In this document: in pieces, positions 33,642 to 46,804 of the stretch
Numbering within the stretch: position 1 is the stretch's first letter
Layout: each line of letters starts with the position of its first letter
NCBI RefSeq assembly: GCF_000003815.2
Contig: NC_049988.1
Location: 14,743,412 to 14,807,411 of the forward strand
Source of the DNA: Branchiostoma floridae
Lineage: Eukaryota; Chordata; Leptocardii; Amphioxiformes; Branchiostomatidae
DNA length: 64,000 nucleotides
Reading direction: 5' to 3'
Translations under genes and position numbers: made by a program
Notes under the pieces: generated by a model
Told to the model about the DNA's origin: nothing
The model's database searches: none
Seen by the model: only the letters and a program-made list of their open reading frames with translations

Positions 33642-36600
33642 ATGCCTAAGAGTGCCAAAAAGAGGAAGGCCAAGCGGGCAGACTTTAACAAGGTCAAGTT
33701 GAAGGTCGGGAAGAAGCTGCCCAAGGCTGACAATGTGACGGACACCACGTTCAAGTCCAGGGCCATCCACCTGCCCGACCAGCTGAAGACTGATACCACC
33801 CAGCCAACCAACTTCAGACAACAGAATGTTAAGGTAGGATGAAAGTTGGAGTCTCAGACATTTATAGTTTGGCGTTTTTGTACCAGTTTTTTTTTTTTTT
33901 TTTTTTTGGCTTGTAGCCTAAAGTTACAGCCATCAAAAGATTCGTGGAAAGAACCATCAGGCCATGTTAATTTGATTATCTGGATGACATCCTCTGGAAA
34001 CACAAACACTGATGTGAGCATGCAAATGAAAAAAAGAAAAAAAAAGAAGTTTTGTAACAGTGGGTTTGAGCACTGCCAAACTGACCATGCCAAATTGGTT
34101 TTCCCCCTTTGGCGTAACGGTTTAGCGCATTGTGTTTGTGATCTGGCGGTCTGGGTTTAATCCTAGACAGGAGACTGTTTCATTCAGGTTCCCTTGCTGA
34201 CCCTTTGAGTATGTGCCCCTTCTTTGACCTGGGAATTGATGTTTGCATCCTTTAACATTCATATACATTTTCCGATATTTGCTTTTGTTTTGTTGTAGGA
34301 CCTGCTGACCCAGTGTAACCACTACAGTGCGTCAGTACGCCATGAAGCCATCACAGGACTGAAGGACCTCCTAGCGCGACATCCCGCAGTCGTTCCCTCC
34401 CACCTCTCGTCTGTCGTCGAGAAGTGCTCCGAGCTCTTCGTCGACAAGGATCCCGTTGTCAGAAAAGCCGCCATTGGCCTGTTACGTCACACCTTCAGCC
34501 AGGCATCAGCCAATCAGATCTCTCCTTTCTTTTCCTTGATCAGCGCACACTTGTGCTGCGCCATGACACATATTTTCGAAGACATTCGTCACGATTCACT
34601 CGCCGTTCTGGACGTGTGCCTAGAACACTACCCCTCACTCTTAACGTCAAGAAGCGGGCAAATCCTTACCAACTTTGTCGGACAAATCTCAAGTATGAAG
34701 GATAAAGGAGTGAAGAAGGATGCAGCATCTTCAAGTCATAGACTTTCTGTGAACCTGAACAGTAGGCTGACATCACTCCAGTGGAGGAGCAAAGTTCTAC
34801 ACAGACTTCATCACTTTCTAAAGGCCATGTTATCAGAGAGTCATATAGGGGGTAGGGAGAGTGGTGAAGAGCAGAACAAGGGTTTTGTACATGAGACATT
34901 TGATGGGACCAAGCCTCTACATGTGCAAGTGTTTCCTTATACTTCATCATCTAGTTCTACAGGATACCTTATTAGGTAGGCTGATTTTCTGTTTGTTTAT
35001 TGAGAAAATCCAAAAAAATTTTGAGATTTTGAAAATCTCAAAAGCTTTTCCCCAAACAGTTTCTACAGAAATAATTTTCTGATTGTAGAAACAATTTGCA
35101 CAGTACTTGTAATTAGCAAAGAGAGAAAAACTCTTTGAAGTTGGATGATGCAAATATGTTGCAATTGCTCAATGTTCACAGATCCATGATTTTCACAGTG
35201 TAATGTTTAAGGAATTATAACTTTAAGTGTTCAATGTTTACAAAACTACAACATAACATCTGTTTAGAATATTTGCCGAATTACATGATTGTACAAATTT
35301 AACTGTTCAATGTTAACAAAAACTACAACCCTATCTGTTGGATATTTACAGAGCTACAACCCCAAGCACAGCCTCGTTGTTCAGCCTACATGACTTTGCT
35401 GCGTCCCTCCTGCCCCTGTTACTGGAGACGTGGGTGGAGGGTTCCCCGGGGGATGGGGAGTCCCTGGTACACGCTGATGTCACCGATCTGCTCCAGGGGG
35501 TGTTAGATGTGCTGAGGTTACTGTGGCAGTGTCTCCAGCACAGGGAACAGGACAAACAACAAGACAAGCAGAAGGTAGGTTTTAGAGAACTGTCTGATCA
35601 GGCCTTGGTGGTTTGTGGACATTAGTGTCACTGTCAACATAGATTGCAAAAAGCTGGTGAGACCTGGGCTCAAAATAAACTGTGTTCATATATAGTTGCA
35701 GTTGACACATGTAGTACGAATGATTACTGATTACAGTGTAAAATGTCTATTTTTCCAATTTTCAGATGGCATTCCTACAGCACTACAAGAACATACAGCT
35801 TCATCTGATGTCTGGGTTTCCATATATGGTCATGGAACAGTCCAAGAAGGGAAAGGGGCAGCAGAGGGACCAGAGTGGAGGGACCAACCTTCAGGCATCC
35901 TCGACTCTGAACCTGAGCATCTGTGATGTCATGACATGTTGCCTTGAGCAAGGTAGACAATTTTCATCAGCCGGAATTCTGGTCTCTTTTTGTCTTTTCC
36001 AAGACAGTGTACACTCAAGACAATATTTTGGGGATTTGATTTCGCGGTAGGGAGTAAATTGAGTGTCCATGTTGATTTTAAATTTGCAGTTGGAGCAAGG
36101 AGGTAGTCAAGTAGAAAACCAGGGCTCTAGCCAGCTCGAAATTTTTTTCCGTCAGCCAATTCCCATTGTCGCGAAAATCGCGAATACGCTCTTCCATGAG
36201 TTAGAACGACTGAACTGAGACCTTGAAAAACTGGTTTTTAATGAGATTATCGTATGCTAAAGGACGCCGACACACTTCGTCAACAATAATAACAATAGCA
36301 AAACAAACAGTGTGTGGCTTTTACGGCCGTGGACAGCGTCCCCAAGCCACCTGTAGCTTCCACCAAGGATTTTTGTCGGTCAAGGTTGACGGATTGGTTT
36401 TTAAATTTTTCCGTCACACGCAGCAAATTTCCGTCAATTGACGGAAAAACGGACGCTGACAGAGATGAAACCAGAGCAAAAATGTTGGCAGTGGTTTTAG
36501 GTTCATGGTAAAAACATTACTGAGCAAACTGTTATCATAAAACTGTTATCTTATTCCTAAGTTAAGTTATGTGACTGTGTAGTTCACGAGTATTGCTATT

Positions 36601-39600
36601 GTATGGTGTCTGTTTCTATATGTGTCCAGGGAGTCCTGAAAAACAGGCTGAAGCCTGAGCGATGTAACTCTGGTAAAACAAATAAAATGAAATGAAATGA
36701 AATGAATGTTTACAGTACTAAGTCATGCGTCTCTTGTTGATGCGCCCTTGCAGACAGTGGCAGTACTGCAGCTGGATGGCTGGACAATGTGTTGGATTTC
36801 CTGGTCAGTAGTATGTCTGATGTAGATGAGAACTCAGCTGACCACATGGACCGTGTTCTTAGGGTCATACAGCATGTCATCAAGGTGCTACCGCAACAAG
36901 GTAATCAATTCTCATTCTCTATATTAAAAGTTAATAAAGTTAAACCCTTCCTGCGCCAAGGGCGGTGCCCATCTCTGGCGCATAGGGCTGTGCCCATCTC
37001 TGTTTCATTAGCCCTGGGCCACACACAATGCAATCACTACAGCAGGGGGCTAGTCCACTGGTAGTGGTGTGTGTTCAACTTCCATACTCTTTCCCGAATG
37101 CTGAGTGCTAAGCAGAGAAAGCAGCATGTACCATTTTTATAGTCTTTGGTATGACTCGGCCGGGGATCGAACTCACGACCTTCCGAATGCAAGGTAAACA
37201 CTGTACCCACTAGGCCATTGCACCGGCTACTCATTCTCTATGGATTAATGTTAAGTTTGCAGAGCTCAAAATACTTTTTCTGGACAGCCTTGTTGCCCAG
37301 GCGGCAACCTGAGTCAACAGCCAGGTTATACCATCAACATTTCAGGTTGCCTCGCATCCAACAACCTAAGTTATTACTTTCTTCAAATCAGTTTTATATT
37401 ATGATTGCAATGGACTTGCATATCTGCATGTCAGTCTTTTCCTACAGATTCTGATTTTTGAATTGTCAAGTCATGTATTTCAATATCTTTATTTTTCCTC
37501 AGATTTGTGTGAAGACTTGCTCACAGCAGTGCACGAGTGTTACCAGTCTGAGGAGACATCTGAGAGGACCAGACAACAAGTGGTGCACTTCTTAGCACAG
37601 TCATACCTACAGGGAGATGCAGGCATACAGCAGTAAGTATGAGTAACAGTATGACATCGTCAGCTATTTGGTGAAAAAAGAAACTGTGTTGTCTCGGTAA
37701 TTCAGCTATGTAATGTATGTATTATTGTCATATCAAACAGGAGGTATCTTCCATTTGCAGTTAGGTCAAGGGAAAATTCTTTGCAAAGAATCAAAACAAA
37801 ATTGTATTTGAGGTTATGAATGTGGATGTATGTATATGATATATTGTAGTACTGAATTGAAAGGAAACATTTGAATGCTTACCGAATTTTACAGATGAAC
37901 TGTTTTCGTTCAATATTTTAAGCCCGAATAAGGCTTTACATTTTTGGCAAAATATTCAAATTCCACATGTCTGTTGACAAAAGTCATGACAAAACTATGG
38001 AATGTTATTGTAGTTGTTGTTGTATTTATAAATGCACAACCAAATGTATTTATATTCCATACTCCTCACCTTTTTTTTCTTCAGGAGTGAGGTTCTGACC
38101 AATTGGGTAGCCTCCCTGCCACACTATCTGGTTACCATGGAGACAGCCAATCAGCAACAGACTGAGGAGGTCTTGCGTGTGGTTCAGTCTGCAGCCACTA
38201 GGGGGCACTCCTGCATGGTGGAAAACTTGATGGGGAACTTTCAGAACATCTTTGGTAGGATGCTTTGTTGACAGACATCCATCCTGCCTTCTTTCCTTCC
38301 CTCCCTCCTTCCTCTTTTCTTTCCTTTCTTCCTTCTTCTCTTCCTCCCCTTCTGCCATTCTTTCCTTCCTCCTTTCCTCTCCTTCCTTCCTTCCATTCAT
38401 TTATCCTTTCCAAATGCATCTGTGTACACTCTTAACTCAAGTTGTAACCAGCCAACCAGATTTTGTGCAATAGCTAGTATAGGAGAGGCAACTATAGCTG
38501 AATCTATCATTTGTTTATCATAGGTATTGGTGGGCTACTGTGCTCTGTCACCCCATCTATTCAAAGGCACCTGGTACAGCTGCTATACCATCTACCTCTG
38601 CTAGGGGGCCTCGAACTGTCCACTCTGGCTCAGGCCTGCAGACAGAGGAAAGTTGGAGTTCCTGTGGTGAAGTATCTAGTGCAGATTCTATTGGCAAGGT
38701 GGGTGGTATGTTATTAGTTATATTACTTCATTTATGTGCTTGAGGACTTAATAGCATGGAAGGAGATTGCTGTTGAAACAGTCATAGTAGACTATGTAAG
38801 TGCAATACAAGCTCTCTGTTTGGGATGTGATGATAAGAGATAACATTTTTCACAATTTACAGATTCTGAAATATCATAAAGATTTACTCTAAATACATGT
38901 GTATTATTCTGTAATGAAAATGTATTTTCTGAAGTTGAAATTATGGAGACTATCTGTATTGAAACAAGAAGATGTGTTTGTATGTAACAATATACAATGT
39001 ATACAAGTAAGTATACAAATAAATATACATCAACCAAGCAGAGCTGACAAATAAAGATCAGGATGAAAAAGTACTACTTAATGCCAACAATGAAGTGACT
39101 GTTTAAGACTAATGTCAACTTCCTGTCTGAATATCTTTATTTGTTATCTCAGGTCATCAGCTATGGCTGTCTGTGAAGAAGTGAAGCCACCAGTCGACAC
39201 ACCCAATATTCTCAGCTTTCTTATGTCTATAATGATAGGTGAGGAAGACAGCATGTATGTAGTAATGTCTTAAAAAAATCAGACAAGCAAATAGACTATT
39301 GCAGTTGCTTTTGTATGGAATATTTTAGTTACTGAAGATTTTCCTTAGGAAGATTTGGTTTCATCTATTGACATTACATGGAAGATAGCTTTCATTGATT
39401 TTTTTTCTTCTTTTTTGACCAGTCTGAGAAAAGCAGACCTGAAAAAGTTTTCACAGACAGTCAGGTCCAGGTTCAGCCCAGGACCTGACCCTTCAGACCT
39501 GCACCATACCTGTACCTTAATGTTCTGTACCAGTACCCACACCCTACTACAGTTGTACGTACCAATAATTTTGCCAGATCTGCTAAGAGGCTTCTCCCCC

Positions 39601-42600
39601 AGAATGTTGCAAAAAAACAGTTTATGCCTGGACGTTCAATCTTAAGCATGATTATCTGTTGTTGCTTCAGGACATTCAGTGGATGAGCTGAAGGATTTGC
39701 AGGGAGAGAAGAGGGCAGACATGCGGGTTCCAGGCTGTAAAACTCAGGTCTACTGTGTTAGTCTGGAACTCAGGCACAGACAGGCAGCTCTAGCCAAGGT
39801 AAGGAGTGTGTTCAGTAAAGTCAGATCTACTGTGTTAGTCTGGAACTCAGGCACAGACAGGCAGCTCTAGCCAAGGTAAGGAATGTGTTCAGTAAAGTCA
39901 GATCTACTGTGTTAGTCTGTAACTCAGGCACAGACAGGCAGCTCTAGCCAAGGTAAGGAATGTGTTCAGTAAAGTCAGATCTACTGTGTTAGTCTGGAAC
40001 TCAGGCACAGACAGGCAGCTCTAGCCAAGGTGAGGAGTGTGTTCAGTAAAGTCAGATCTACTGTGTTAGTCTGGAACTCAGGCACAGACAGGCTTCCCTA
40101 GCCAAGGTAAGGAATGTGTTCAGTAAAGTCAGATCTACTGTTTTAGTCTGGAACTCAGGCACAGACAGGCTTCCCTAGCCAAGGTGAAGGGTGTGTTTAG
40201 TAAAGTCAGGTCTACTGTGTTAGTCTGGAACTCAGGCACAGACAGGCAGCTCTAGCCAAGGTAAGGAATGTGTTCAGTAAAGTCAGATCTACTGTTTTAG
40301 TCTGGAACTCAGGCACAGACAGGCTTCCCTAGCCAAGGTGAAGGGTGTGTTTAGTAAAGTCAGGTCTACTGTGTTAGTCTGGAACTCAGGCACAGACAGG
40401 CAGCTCTAGCCAAGGTAAGGAATGTGTTCAGTAAAGTCAGATCTACTGTTTTAGTCTGGAACTCAGGCACAGACAGGCAGCTCTAGCCAAGGTGAGGAGT
40501 GTGTTCAGTAAAGTCAGATCTACTGTGTTAGTCTGGAACTCAGGCACAGACAGGCTTCCCTAGCCAAGGTAAGGAGTGTGTTCAGTAAAGTCAGATCTAC
40601 AGTGTTAGTCTGGAATTCAGGCACAGACAGGCAGCTCTAGCCAAGGTGAGGAGTGTGTTCAGTAAAGTCAGATCTACTGTGTTAGTCTGGAACTCAGGCA
40701 CAGACAGGCAGCTCTAGCCAAGGTGAGGAGCGTGTTCAGTTCCGTTTTGTTGATTAGCCAGGCATATTGTGTTTTTCAGGCCCCTTCCCGCCTAATAACA
40801 ACTAGACAAACAAAATGAACCACAATGTACCTTCTCAATCACATGTAGATGTTAAACATTCAAGTTGGATTAAGAACTTATATTTTTGTCATACTTAAGC
40901 TCAGTGCACATAAAAAGGCATCTAATACTTGCACAACACTGCCTGCTTGGCCCACAAGAAATTCTCTTTATGTCGAACAATCTACAAATGTAGTCAAATT
41001 GGCAATGATTCATTTTAATCCCACACAACTTGGTTCAGAATGTTAGATAAATATATTTGATCTTCCATGAATGAATTTTAATGATTCCAAATTTCAAAGT
41101 TTTGCAGGATAAAATTTTCCCATTTTACAGTAATACATGTTTTCATTTCTGAAATAAGAAATGTCAATACATGTATATATGTATATATATTTCCTTCCTC
41201 TCCAGTTTACCTGTGAGTGTTTACTGCAGTTTTCCAGCCCACAGCAAGTCTGGGAGGTGGTGGCAGCAGTGTTAGAGAGATACCTGGTAAGAGCTGGAAT
41301 TGTTACAGTTCTAGAACAGTTGCCCATGGAATGGAAAGGGCTTTAAGGCAGATATGAAAGTCATGAAATTCAGTGATCCCTCTAACTATGAGGAACACCT
41401 CTATTGGTCCAGTGGTATAACTGAAAAAAAAAATAAAACAGACTAATTGTGCAGTTTTCTGTAAAAAAAGCATAAAACAAATGTAGCACACATGTACATG
41501 TAGTTAAACAGACAGCCTGAAAATTACTTTTGAGAGGCAAATAAAAATATCTTTCACTTGTATGAAATGTAATCACAGAAACAAAACTTTCTGCAACATT
41601 CGTTGGCATGACTGAACTCATTACAAACTTTAAGGTTCCATGTCATAGATATGACTCTATATGTTCTACAGGGAATGTTCCACACTCTACCATTGGACAC
41701 CGTGTATGCAGTGCTGGTTGCCATGGTAACACTAATGCCCCCTGGGACAGAGATTAGTGGGGAGCTGCTCACTCCCATCATGCACTGCTGCTGGGCTGCC
41801 CTGGACCTTGTCATACATAAGTGAGTACTGGTATTACTACAGTCAAACCTGTCTATAGCGGCCACTCAAGGGACTGGTCAAAATTGGCCGCTATAGAGAG
41901 GTGGCCGCTATAGAGAAAATGATGATTATTGACCACAAGCAATAAGTTACACATGGTTTTAGTACCCATCGATCTTCGTATTCACATAATACAGTACTAT
42001 ACATGTACTGCAATGATTGTTACACTATATGTATTAACAAAACAAAAGATAAATAAAGTTTTCAATGTTCTACAGTTGATATTGTCAGAAGAGACCCATA
42101 TCTTCACATTTCTTTGATCCTTCGGCTTGGATCCTTTGATACTTTCACAAGTCAGATACTTTCACAAGTCAGATACATTCACAAGTCAGATTCCTCCATT
42201 ATGCTAATGTGGTACTGACCAGAAAAGCATGTCATTTTAAACTTATCTCTTAATAAATGTAAGAATAAAATCCACCATAGTCTGAAGTTCATATCATTTT
42301 ACCTGTGTAACCACTTATTGAGAATGTTTTTGTAATGTAGATTAACCTCAGCGATAATGTATTAGAACGTAACTTTACCACAATTTACCCCCATAATAGT
42401 GGTATCGTCTGTTGACCTTATATGACCTCGTTTGTCGGCGGGCAGTTAGTTTTGTTTTGAAAATAAAGAAGTTTTAAATCCGGCGTTGGGTGACGATACG
42501 GCCGCTGTATGGCCGAACGCATGCCGGACCGTAGATCAGCCGTCCGCCGTGGCCGTAATCGGCAGTGTTTCTGTATCTACGGGACCGGAAATCGTGTGGC

Positions 42601-44051
42601 CGTGGCCGCGTTGGACAGGTGGCCGCTAAGCCTATTTCTTAATCATTACGAATCCAAGGGACCGACAAAAAGTGGCCACTATGGCCAGGTGGCCGGTATG
42701 CAAAGGTGGCCGCTAATACAGGTTTGACTGTATACTGAACATTTGTAAAGATAATCCTTTTCACAATCTTGTTTTGTACATGAGATTTTCCATACCATAT
42801 TTACTGTAAAATTAACCATCCATGAAATGTTAAAGAAAATTACAATTTTGCACTTGTTTTAACAGCAGGATACCTGTTTCTGACGAAGAGGCTGCAGTTG
42901 CAGAGGAAAGCTGGCAGGGGGAGCTACTGCACAATGCACTGCAAACCATGGGGAGCAGCCAAGGCATAGTCCAGACCTGGCTACAGCATGTTGAAGCTTT
43001 TGTAAAAGGTATGGGCTAGATGAATTCAGTTCTTTCCTCTTCAGGTAGTGTTCTTTTATGATTCCCTCACCTCAGATATCATGTATTAATAATCTTTAAA
43101 GATACTAATCAAATTGAAGCTTATGTAAAAGGTATTAGCAAAATTGCTTCAATCAAGGACGTCTCATATAACGTCCTTGCTTCAATCAGTTCTTTCCTCT
43201 TCAGTTAGTATTCTTTTATGATTCCCTCACCTCAAATATCACATATTTGCTAGCATATGTTTTTGTGTCATTAAAGATTTTTTCTTCAGTAGAACTGTAT
43301 GTGAAATAGTTGGGGAAGTGATGTAATTTTGAAACAGAAATATGTAAGTGTAGATACATACAGAAGCCAGTGGCATCGTGTGTGGCCATTGGGGAATTGC
43401 ATGGTGAGAGCATGTGATTCATGCATTGCCAGGTATGTGCTGCTGGTAAAAGTAGAATAGAACAACTTGCTTCTTGTTTTGGTTTGGAAAACCAGGAATA
43501 AAGTTTTGTAATTTGGGAGCAAGATGAGTCTGAGCCTCTTTCCTAGATCTGAAATGATGAGACTCCTACATGTACTTGTGTTTTTTTTGTAGGAGGCGCT
43601 GAGCGGTCAGATGTAGAAGCTGTGGCACAGGTGTTACTGAGAGTCATGCAGACTGCAGAGCTGCAGCGCCCCCTGCAGCAGACAGGTGTACTGCAGGGAG
43701 TGGTGAAATCTGTCATGGTAAGCACTGATACTTACAGACATATGTTTGTCACATTTGGCAACATTTAAAAGGACATCAGCTGTTATATGATACACATGTA
43801 TTCATCACCAATAATCAACTTATAGAACAATAAAAATATAAAACAAAAAAACAGTTAAGGATGATATGTTTTTTCTTCAGCAAAATGTCAATTAATGTCA
43901 GGACATTTTACTGTGTTATGCATATGTAACGCATATACTGTGCTATGTTATTTACTGCATTTCTTCTTGTCTTTTCCAGGATTGTTTAAGAGAAGACGAA
44001 AATGAAAAGTTGCTGTCTTCCATGATTTACCAGGCTTCCTTGATCAAATAA
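33642..44051 (+). CDS. TEX10: TEX10, Rix1/Ipi1-type ribosome-biogenesis protein
   Basis: Homologue of testis-expressed protein 10, the animal Ipi1-like subunit of the PELP1-TEX10-WDR18 complex acting in 60S pre-ribosome maturation. Fifteen exons with consistent phases: 33642-33833, 34299-34975, 35352-35574, 35766-35952, 36754-36900, 37503-37632, 38085-38254, 38524-38698, 39153-39238, 39671-39798, 41206-41286, 41672-41820, 42866-43008, 43593-43717, 43980-44051. They sum to 894 residues, near the ~929 of the human protein. The N-terminus has a basic [20 protein letters not shown] stretch followed by [12 protein letters not shown] and PTNFRQQN, which match the family closely. Exon 2 encodes HEAT-like helices ([26 protein letters not shown]). 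Exon 10 ends inside a 77 bp minisatellite. Introns carry two tRNA-derived SINEs, a hAT-like fragment and a mariner-like element. The C-terminal exons were assigned by phase and splice sites, with less obvious homology. Confidence 0.92.
34100..34260 (+). mobile_element. tRNA-derived SINE-like sequence
   Basis: An A-box-like TGGCGTAACGGTT (34120-34132) and B-box-like GGGTTTAATCC (34153-34163) are correctly spaced for an RNA polymerase III promoter. It lies in TEX10 intron 1. The end is not defined. Confidence 0.5.
36118..36475. mobile_element. Possible decayed hAT-type MITE
   Basis: CCAGGGCTCTAGCCAGC at the left resembles the hAT-type ends seen at 8713. The interior has TTCCGTCA/TGACGGAA motifs. 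No clear right inverted end or target duplication was found. Confidence 0.3.
37027..37230 (-). mobile_element. tRNA-derived SINE
   Basis: On the minus strand, A box TGGCCTAGTGGGT (37205-37217) and B box GAGTTCGATCC (37164-37174) lie in a tRNA-like head, followed by a ~110 bp unrelated body. It lies in the TEX10 intron between exons 5 and 6. Confidence 0.75.
38277..38405 (+). repeat. CT-rich simple repeat
   Basis: Irregular CCTT/CTTCC polypyrimidine tract in a TEX10 intron. Confidence 0.9.
39748..40739 (+). repeat. 77 bp minisatellite (13 units) seeded by a TEX10 exon-intron border
   Basis: Thirteen units with a 77 bp period. The first unit begins inside TEX10 exon 10 and contains its last ~50 coding bases, the AAG|GTAAGG donor and the first intron bases. 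Later units carry AAG|GTAAGG, GTGAGG or GTGAAG at the same place. Confidence 0.95.
41840..42730. mobile_element. Mariner-like non-autonomous element with GGCCGCTA repeats
   Basis: TA-CAGTCAAACCTGT at 41838-41852 and ACAGGTTTGACTG-TA ending at 42732 are inverted ends with TA duplication. Sub-terminal GTGGCCGCTATAG motifs repeat at both ends. It is about 890 bp with no transposase ORF and lies in the TEX10 intron between exons 12 and 13. Confidence 0.8.
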
Positions 44052-45199
44052 TATATATACTTGCAGAGTAAACAGATTGTTTCATATGTAGTATAGAGGG
44101 GATAGATGTCAGTTTGCCTAGGATTGAGTCCTCTCTACTATATGCAGATTGTTCAGTATGTGTCATACAAGCAACAATGCCAATGTAGCAATAAATTTGA
44201 ACAATATTTAGTCTTAACTTGAGAGAAGCAGTATTTTCAAACCTTTAGAATGTATCTAAAGTACAACAGCAAATCAAGAAATTATGTACTTTTTTGAGCA
44301 CTCAAATTACAATATAACAAATTTAAAAAATATTTTCTCCAGCGTATTGTAGTTAAGGTTTCAAGCATATGAAAAGAAACATTACATTATGATTATGTAA
44401 CAATAATGATTGAAGAAGTGCACATGTATCTGATCACAACTATGTGTGCAGTAGTTTCTTAACTTTGTCCCTTCTTAGGGATATGGATCATGATGTTAAT
44501 AAACTATGTAAACTACATATAAGAACAGTGTCTTTGATCCTTTTTATCTCCACAGACAATCATATCATTCTGAAGCTTTTAAAATATGATACCAAAAAGA
44601 CAGTGACATGAAGAAGAAGTCTTTATTTTGTGAAGATTGAAGATGTCTTTGATCACCTCACTATGAATTAAAACCATGACAGTGTAACTGAATAGATGTT
44701 ATGTGTGTGTAATTGTTACTGAGGTACACATGTAGCAATTGGGAACAAAGTTTGTCGACACAATACACCGCAATATCACATGGCAACACAGCAACACAGT
44801 GCTTTAGAAACTTCTTGTTGGATATCCTTTTATCAGTTGTAGTAATAAAAGCAAGGAAATCTGCAATAAGTTGTAAAATCGGCACCTGATAGCGATTTCA
44901 GTACGAAGGACAGGGCGACATTGGAGGACAGCTATAAACTCTATAGACGGTGCATTATGTTCCTGTTTGCAATAACGTACCACAAAGCAGATACTAACAA
45001 GTCATTTAAGTAGTGGACACATCGTGTCGATCGTACACGTTTATCACACACCTTGAGAAATGACGCTGTTCGTTGGTTCCCGTTCTGAAAATATTCGTGT
45101 ATACAGTTGACTTGAGGTAACCTGGTCGTCAACAACATTTACCATAGAGCAGATACAACGTAATAATGACCAAAAAGAAAACAATAAACCTACAATTGT
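44052..45199 (+). other. TEX10 3' UTR and intergenic DNA
   Basis: AATAAA at 44190-44195 and 44498-44503 are candidate polyadenylation signals. Nothing else was recognised up to the right arm of the inverted duplication. Confidence 0.5.
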
Positions 45200-46804
45200 A
45201 TCCCTTTGTTCCTCGAATGCACGTAATAAGCCTATTTGAATAAGAGACCGTCAAAGGCGTTCCAGAACACTGTTGCGTCACAAAGCGCCATCTAGCGTCC
45301 CGGTAACGGAACAACAGTGCGACACTGAACACCGTACGGACAACACGCTCGTCAGCGTCTACGTACGTCTCAGTTCTCTCACTGGTAGATTTTCCCGCCA
45401 CAATGAGTCGAGTGGCAGACAAATGCCTGAGTGGCGTATTTTACGTCCTGACGGCGCTATCACTTGTGAAAAAGCCCAAGTCAGCAGGGGAAAAGCTAAG
45501 AGTCACGGTCCACGCAGCAAGTGGCCAGGGGAGTTTTGGTTCCGGCAAGTTCATGACAACAATTAAGTTGGGCGAGGAGAAGTTCCGAACTGGACTGAAG
45601 AAGGCGGCATCTCTGATATGGGAGGAGTCAGCTGAGTTCTCATCTTGGTCCAGATCTTCCGATGATCAACAAAATATTGTACTGAAGCTGAGGAAGGCAA
45701 AGAAGTGTACCGAGCGAACGGTTGGAACCGTCACCATCAACGTGAAGGAAGCTCTGGAGACCAACCTCCACTTGCCGGTCAAGAGGCGCTATTTGGTGAC
45801 ACCTAGCGACAAACAGCAGAAGGGCAGGGTATTCCTTGAGGTCTCTGTGGCTGTTGCAGTTGATGACGGGAAGAAGCCGAGTATGCAAGAAACTGCAGGT
45901 GAGAATGGGCCGGGGTTTCAGTCAGTATTCTAAGATTTCACTGTCAGATGAAATGCTGGTTCACCATGCAAGTAAAACTTCAAAACAGTCCGTGACAACA
46001 AGCTCCCTCGCACAAGTGGTTCTTGCTAGCTTAAGATTTGTTTCTAATTAGCGACTGAATACATTTGCATTTACAAAGTGAATGCTCGTGTTCGTTGCAC
46101 TGATTTGCGTCTCTGTTTTATATAGATCTGTAACACTGATGAAATCTGTAACAATGATAAAATCCTATCTACTCTTACAGATAAGCCCCGCTCTTTTTTC
46201 AAGAAACGTAAAGCCGGTACCAACTCTCAAATCTCGGGAAAGCCCAAAGAAGGAGAGGCTTCTTCTGCATCAGTTCCGAGCGAACCCCAGAAGGATGATT
46301 CCACTGCGTCCACGAATGCACAGGCAGCGGCGCCACCTGCCGAGATCGACCCCCACTGTAGGGAGCAGATCTCTGCCATCACCAGCCTGTATGAGCAGCT
46401 GACAGCGAAGCAGACATCCTCGGCGGACTTGCTGACGTACGTCGACGGTCTCCGCGCCAAACTGGCTGTAGCGGCGCCGCACGTGTTGGACAATGTGGTG
46501 ATCAAAAACATGGCAGCAAACGTTCCAGACGCCACAAACTATGAACTTCCAGACATGGCCGGTGAGAGTTTGGAGGGGCTTGGGAAGATTTTGACGGTTG
46601 TGCAGAGGTTGGACAAAGAGGAAGACGCGCGGCTCCATTTCATCCAGAAATGGTATGTCGATGAAATTTGTCGGCAGGCGATGGAGGAGGCACCCGAAGT
46701 GCTGGAAGGCGGCTGATGTTATACCTAAGTACGTCACAATGTGGCAGATATGGACTGCCGTTAAAAGTTTTTTCTCGGACATCAGTTTGATGAACGATCT
46801 TGTT
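45200..46804 (+). repeat. Right arm of inverted 1.6 kb segmental duplication
   Basis: Inverse homologue of 11265-12900. Similarity begins at ATCCCTTTGTT (45200) and ends near CGATCTTGTT (46804). Flanks outside are unrelated. Confidence 0.85.
45403..46716 (+). CDS. C2-domain protein with Rab11-FIP-like motif, copy 2
   Basis: Exons 45403-45898 and 46181-46716, with the same exon lengths (496 and 536 nt), phase and 343-residue product as the minus-strand gene at 11373-12706. About 17 amino-acid differences were seen by eye, many conservative. The frame is intact throughout and the stop is TGA instead of TAA. It contains the same C2-like N-terminal domain, basic patch (SFFKKRKAG), low-complexity linker and YVDGLRAKL motif. 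The intron is 282 bp here against 302 bp in copy 1. An ATTAAA at 47130-47135 could serve polyadenylation. Conservation of both copies suggests both are functional or the duplication is recent. Confidence 0.8.

Noticed and set aside
37149..37227. Possible tRNA gene on the minus strand
   Set aside because: A and B boxes are present but no full cloverleaf or acceptor stem could be drawn, and an unrelated SINE body follows.
46227..46782. Minus ORFs of 102 and 170 codons
   Set aside because: Antisense to exon 2 of the plus-strand C2 gene copy 2, whose sense frame is clearly the coding one. The same antisense ORFs appear opposite copy 1.
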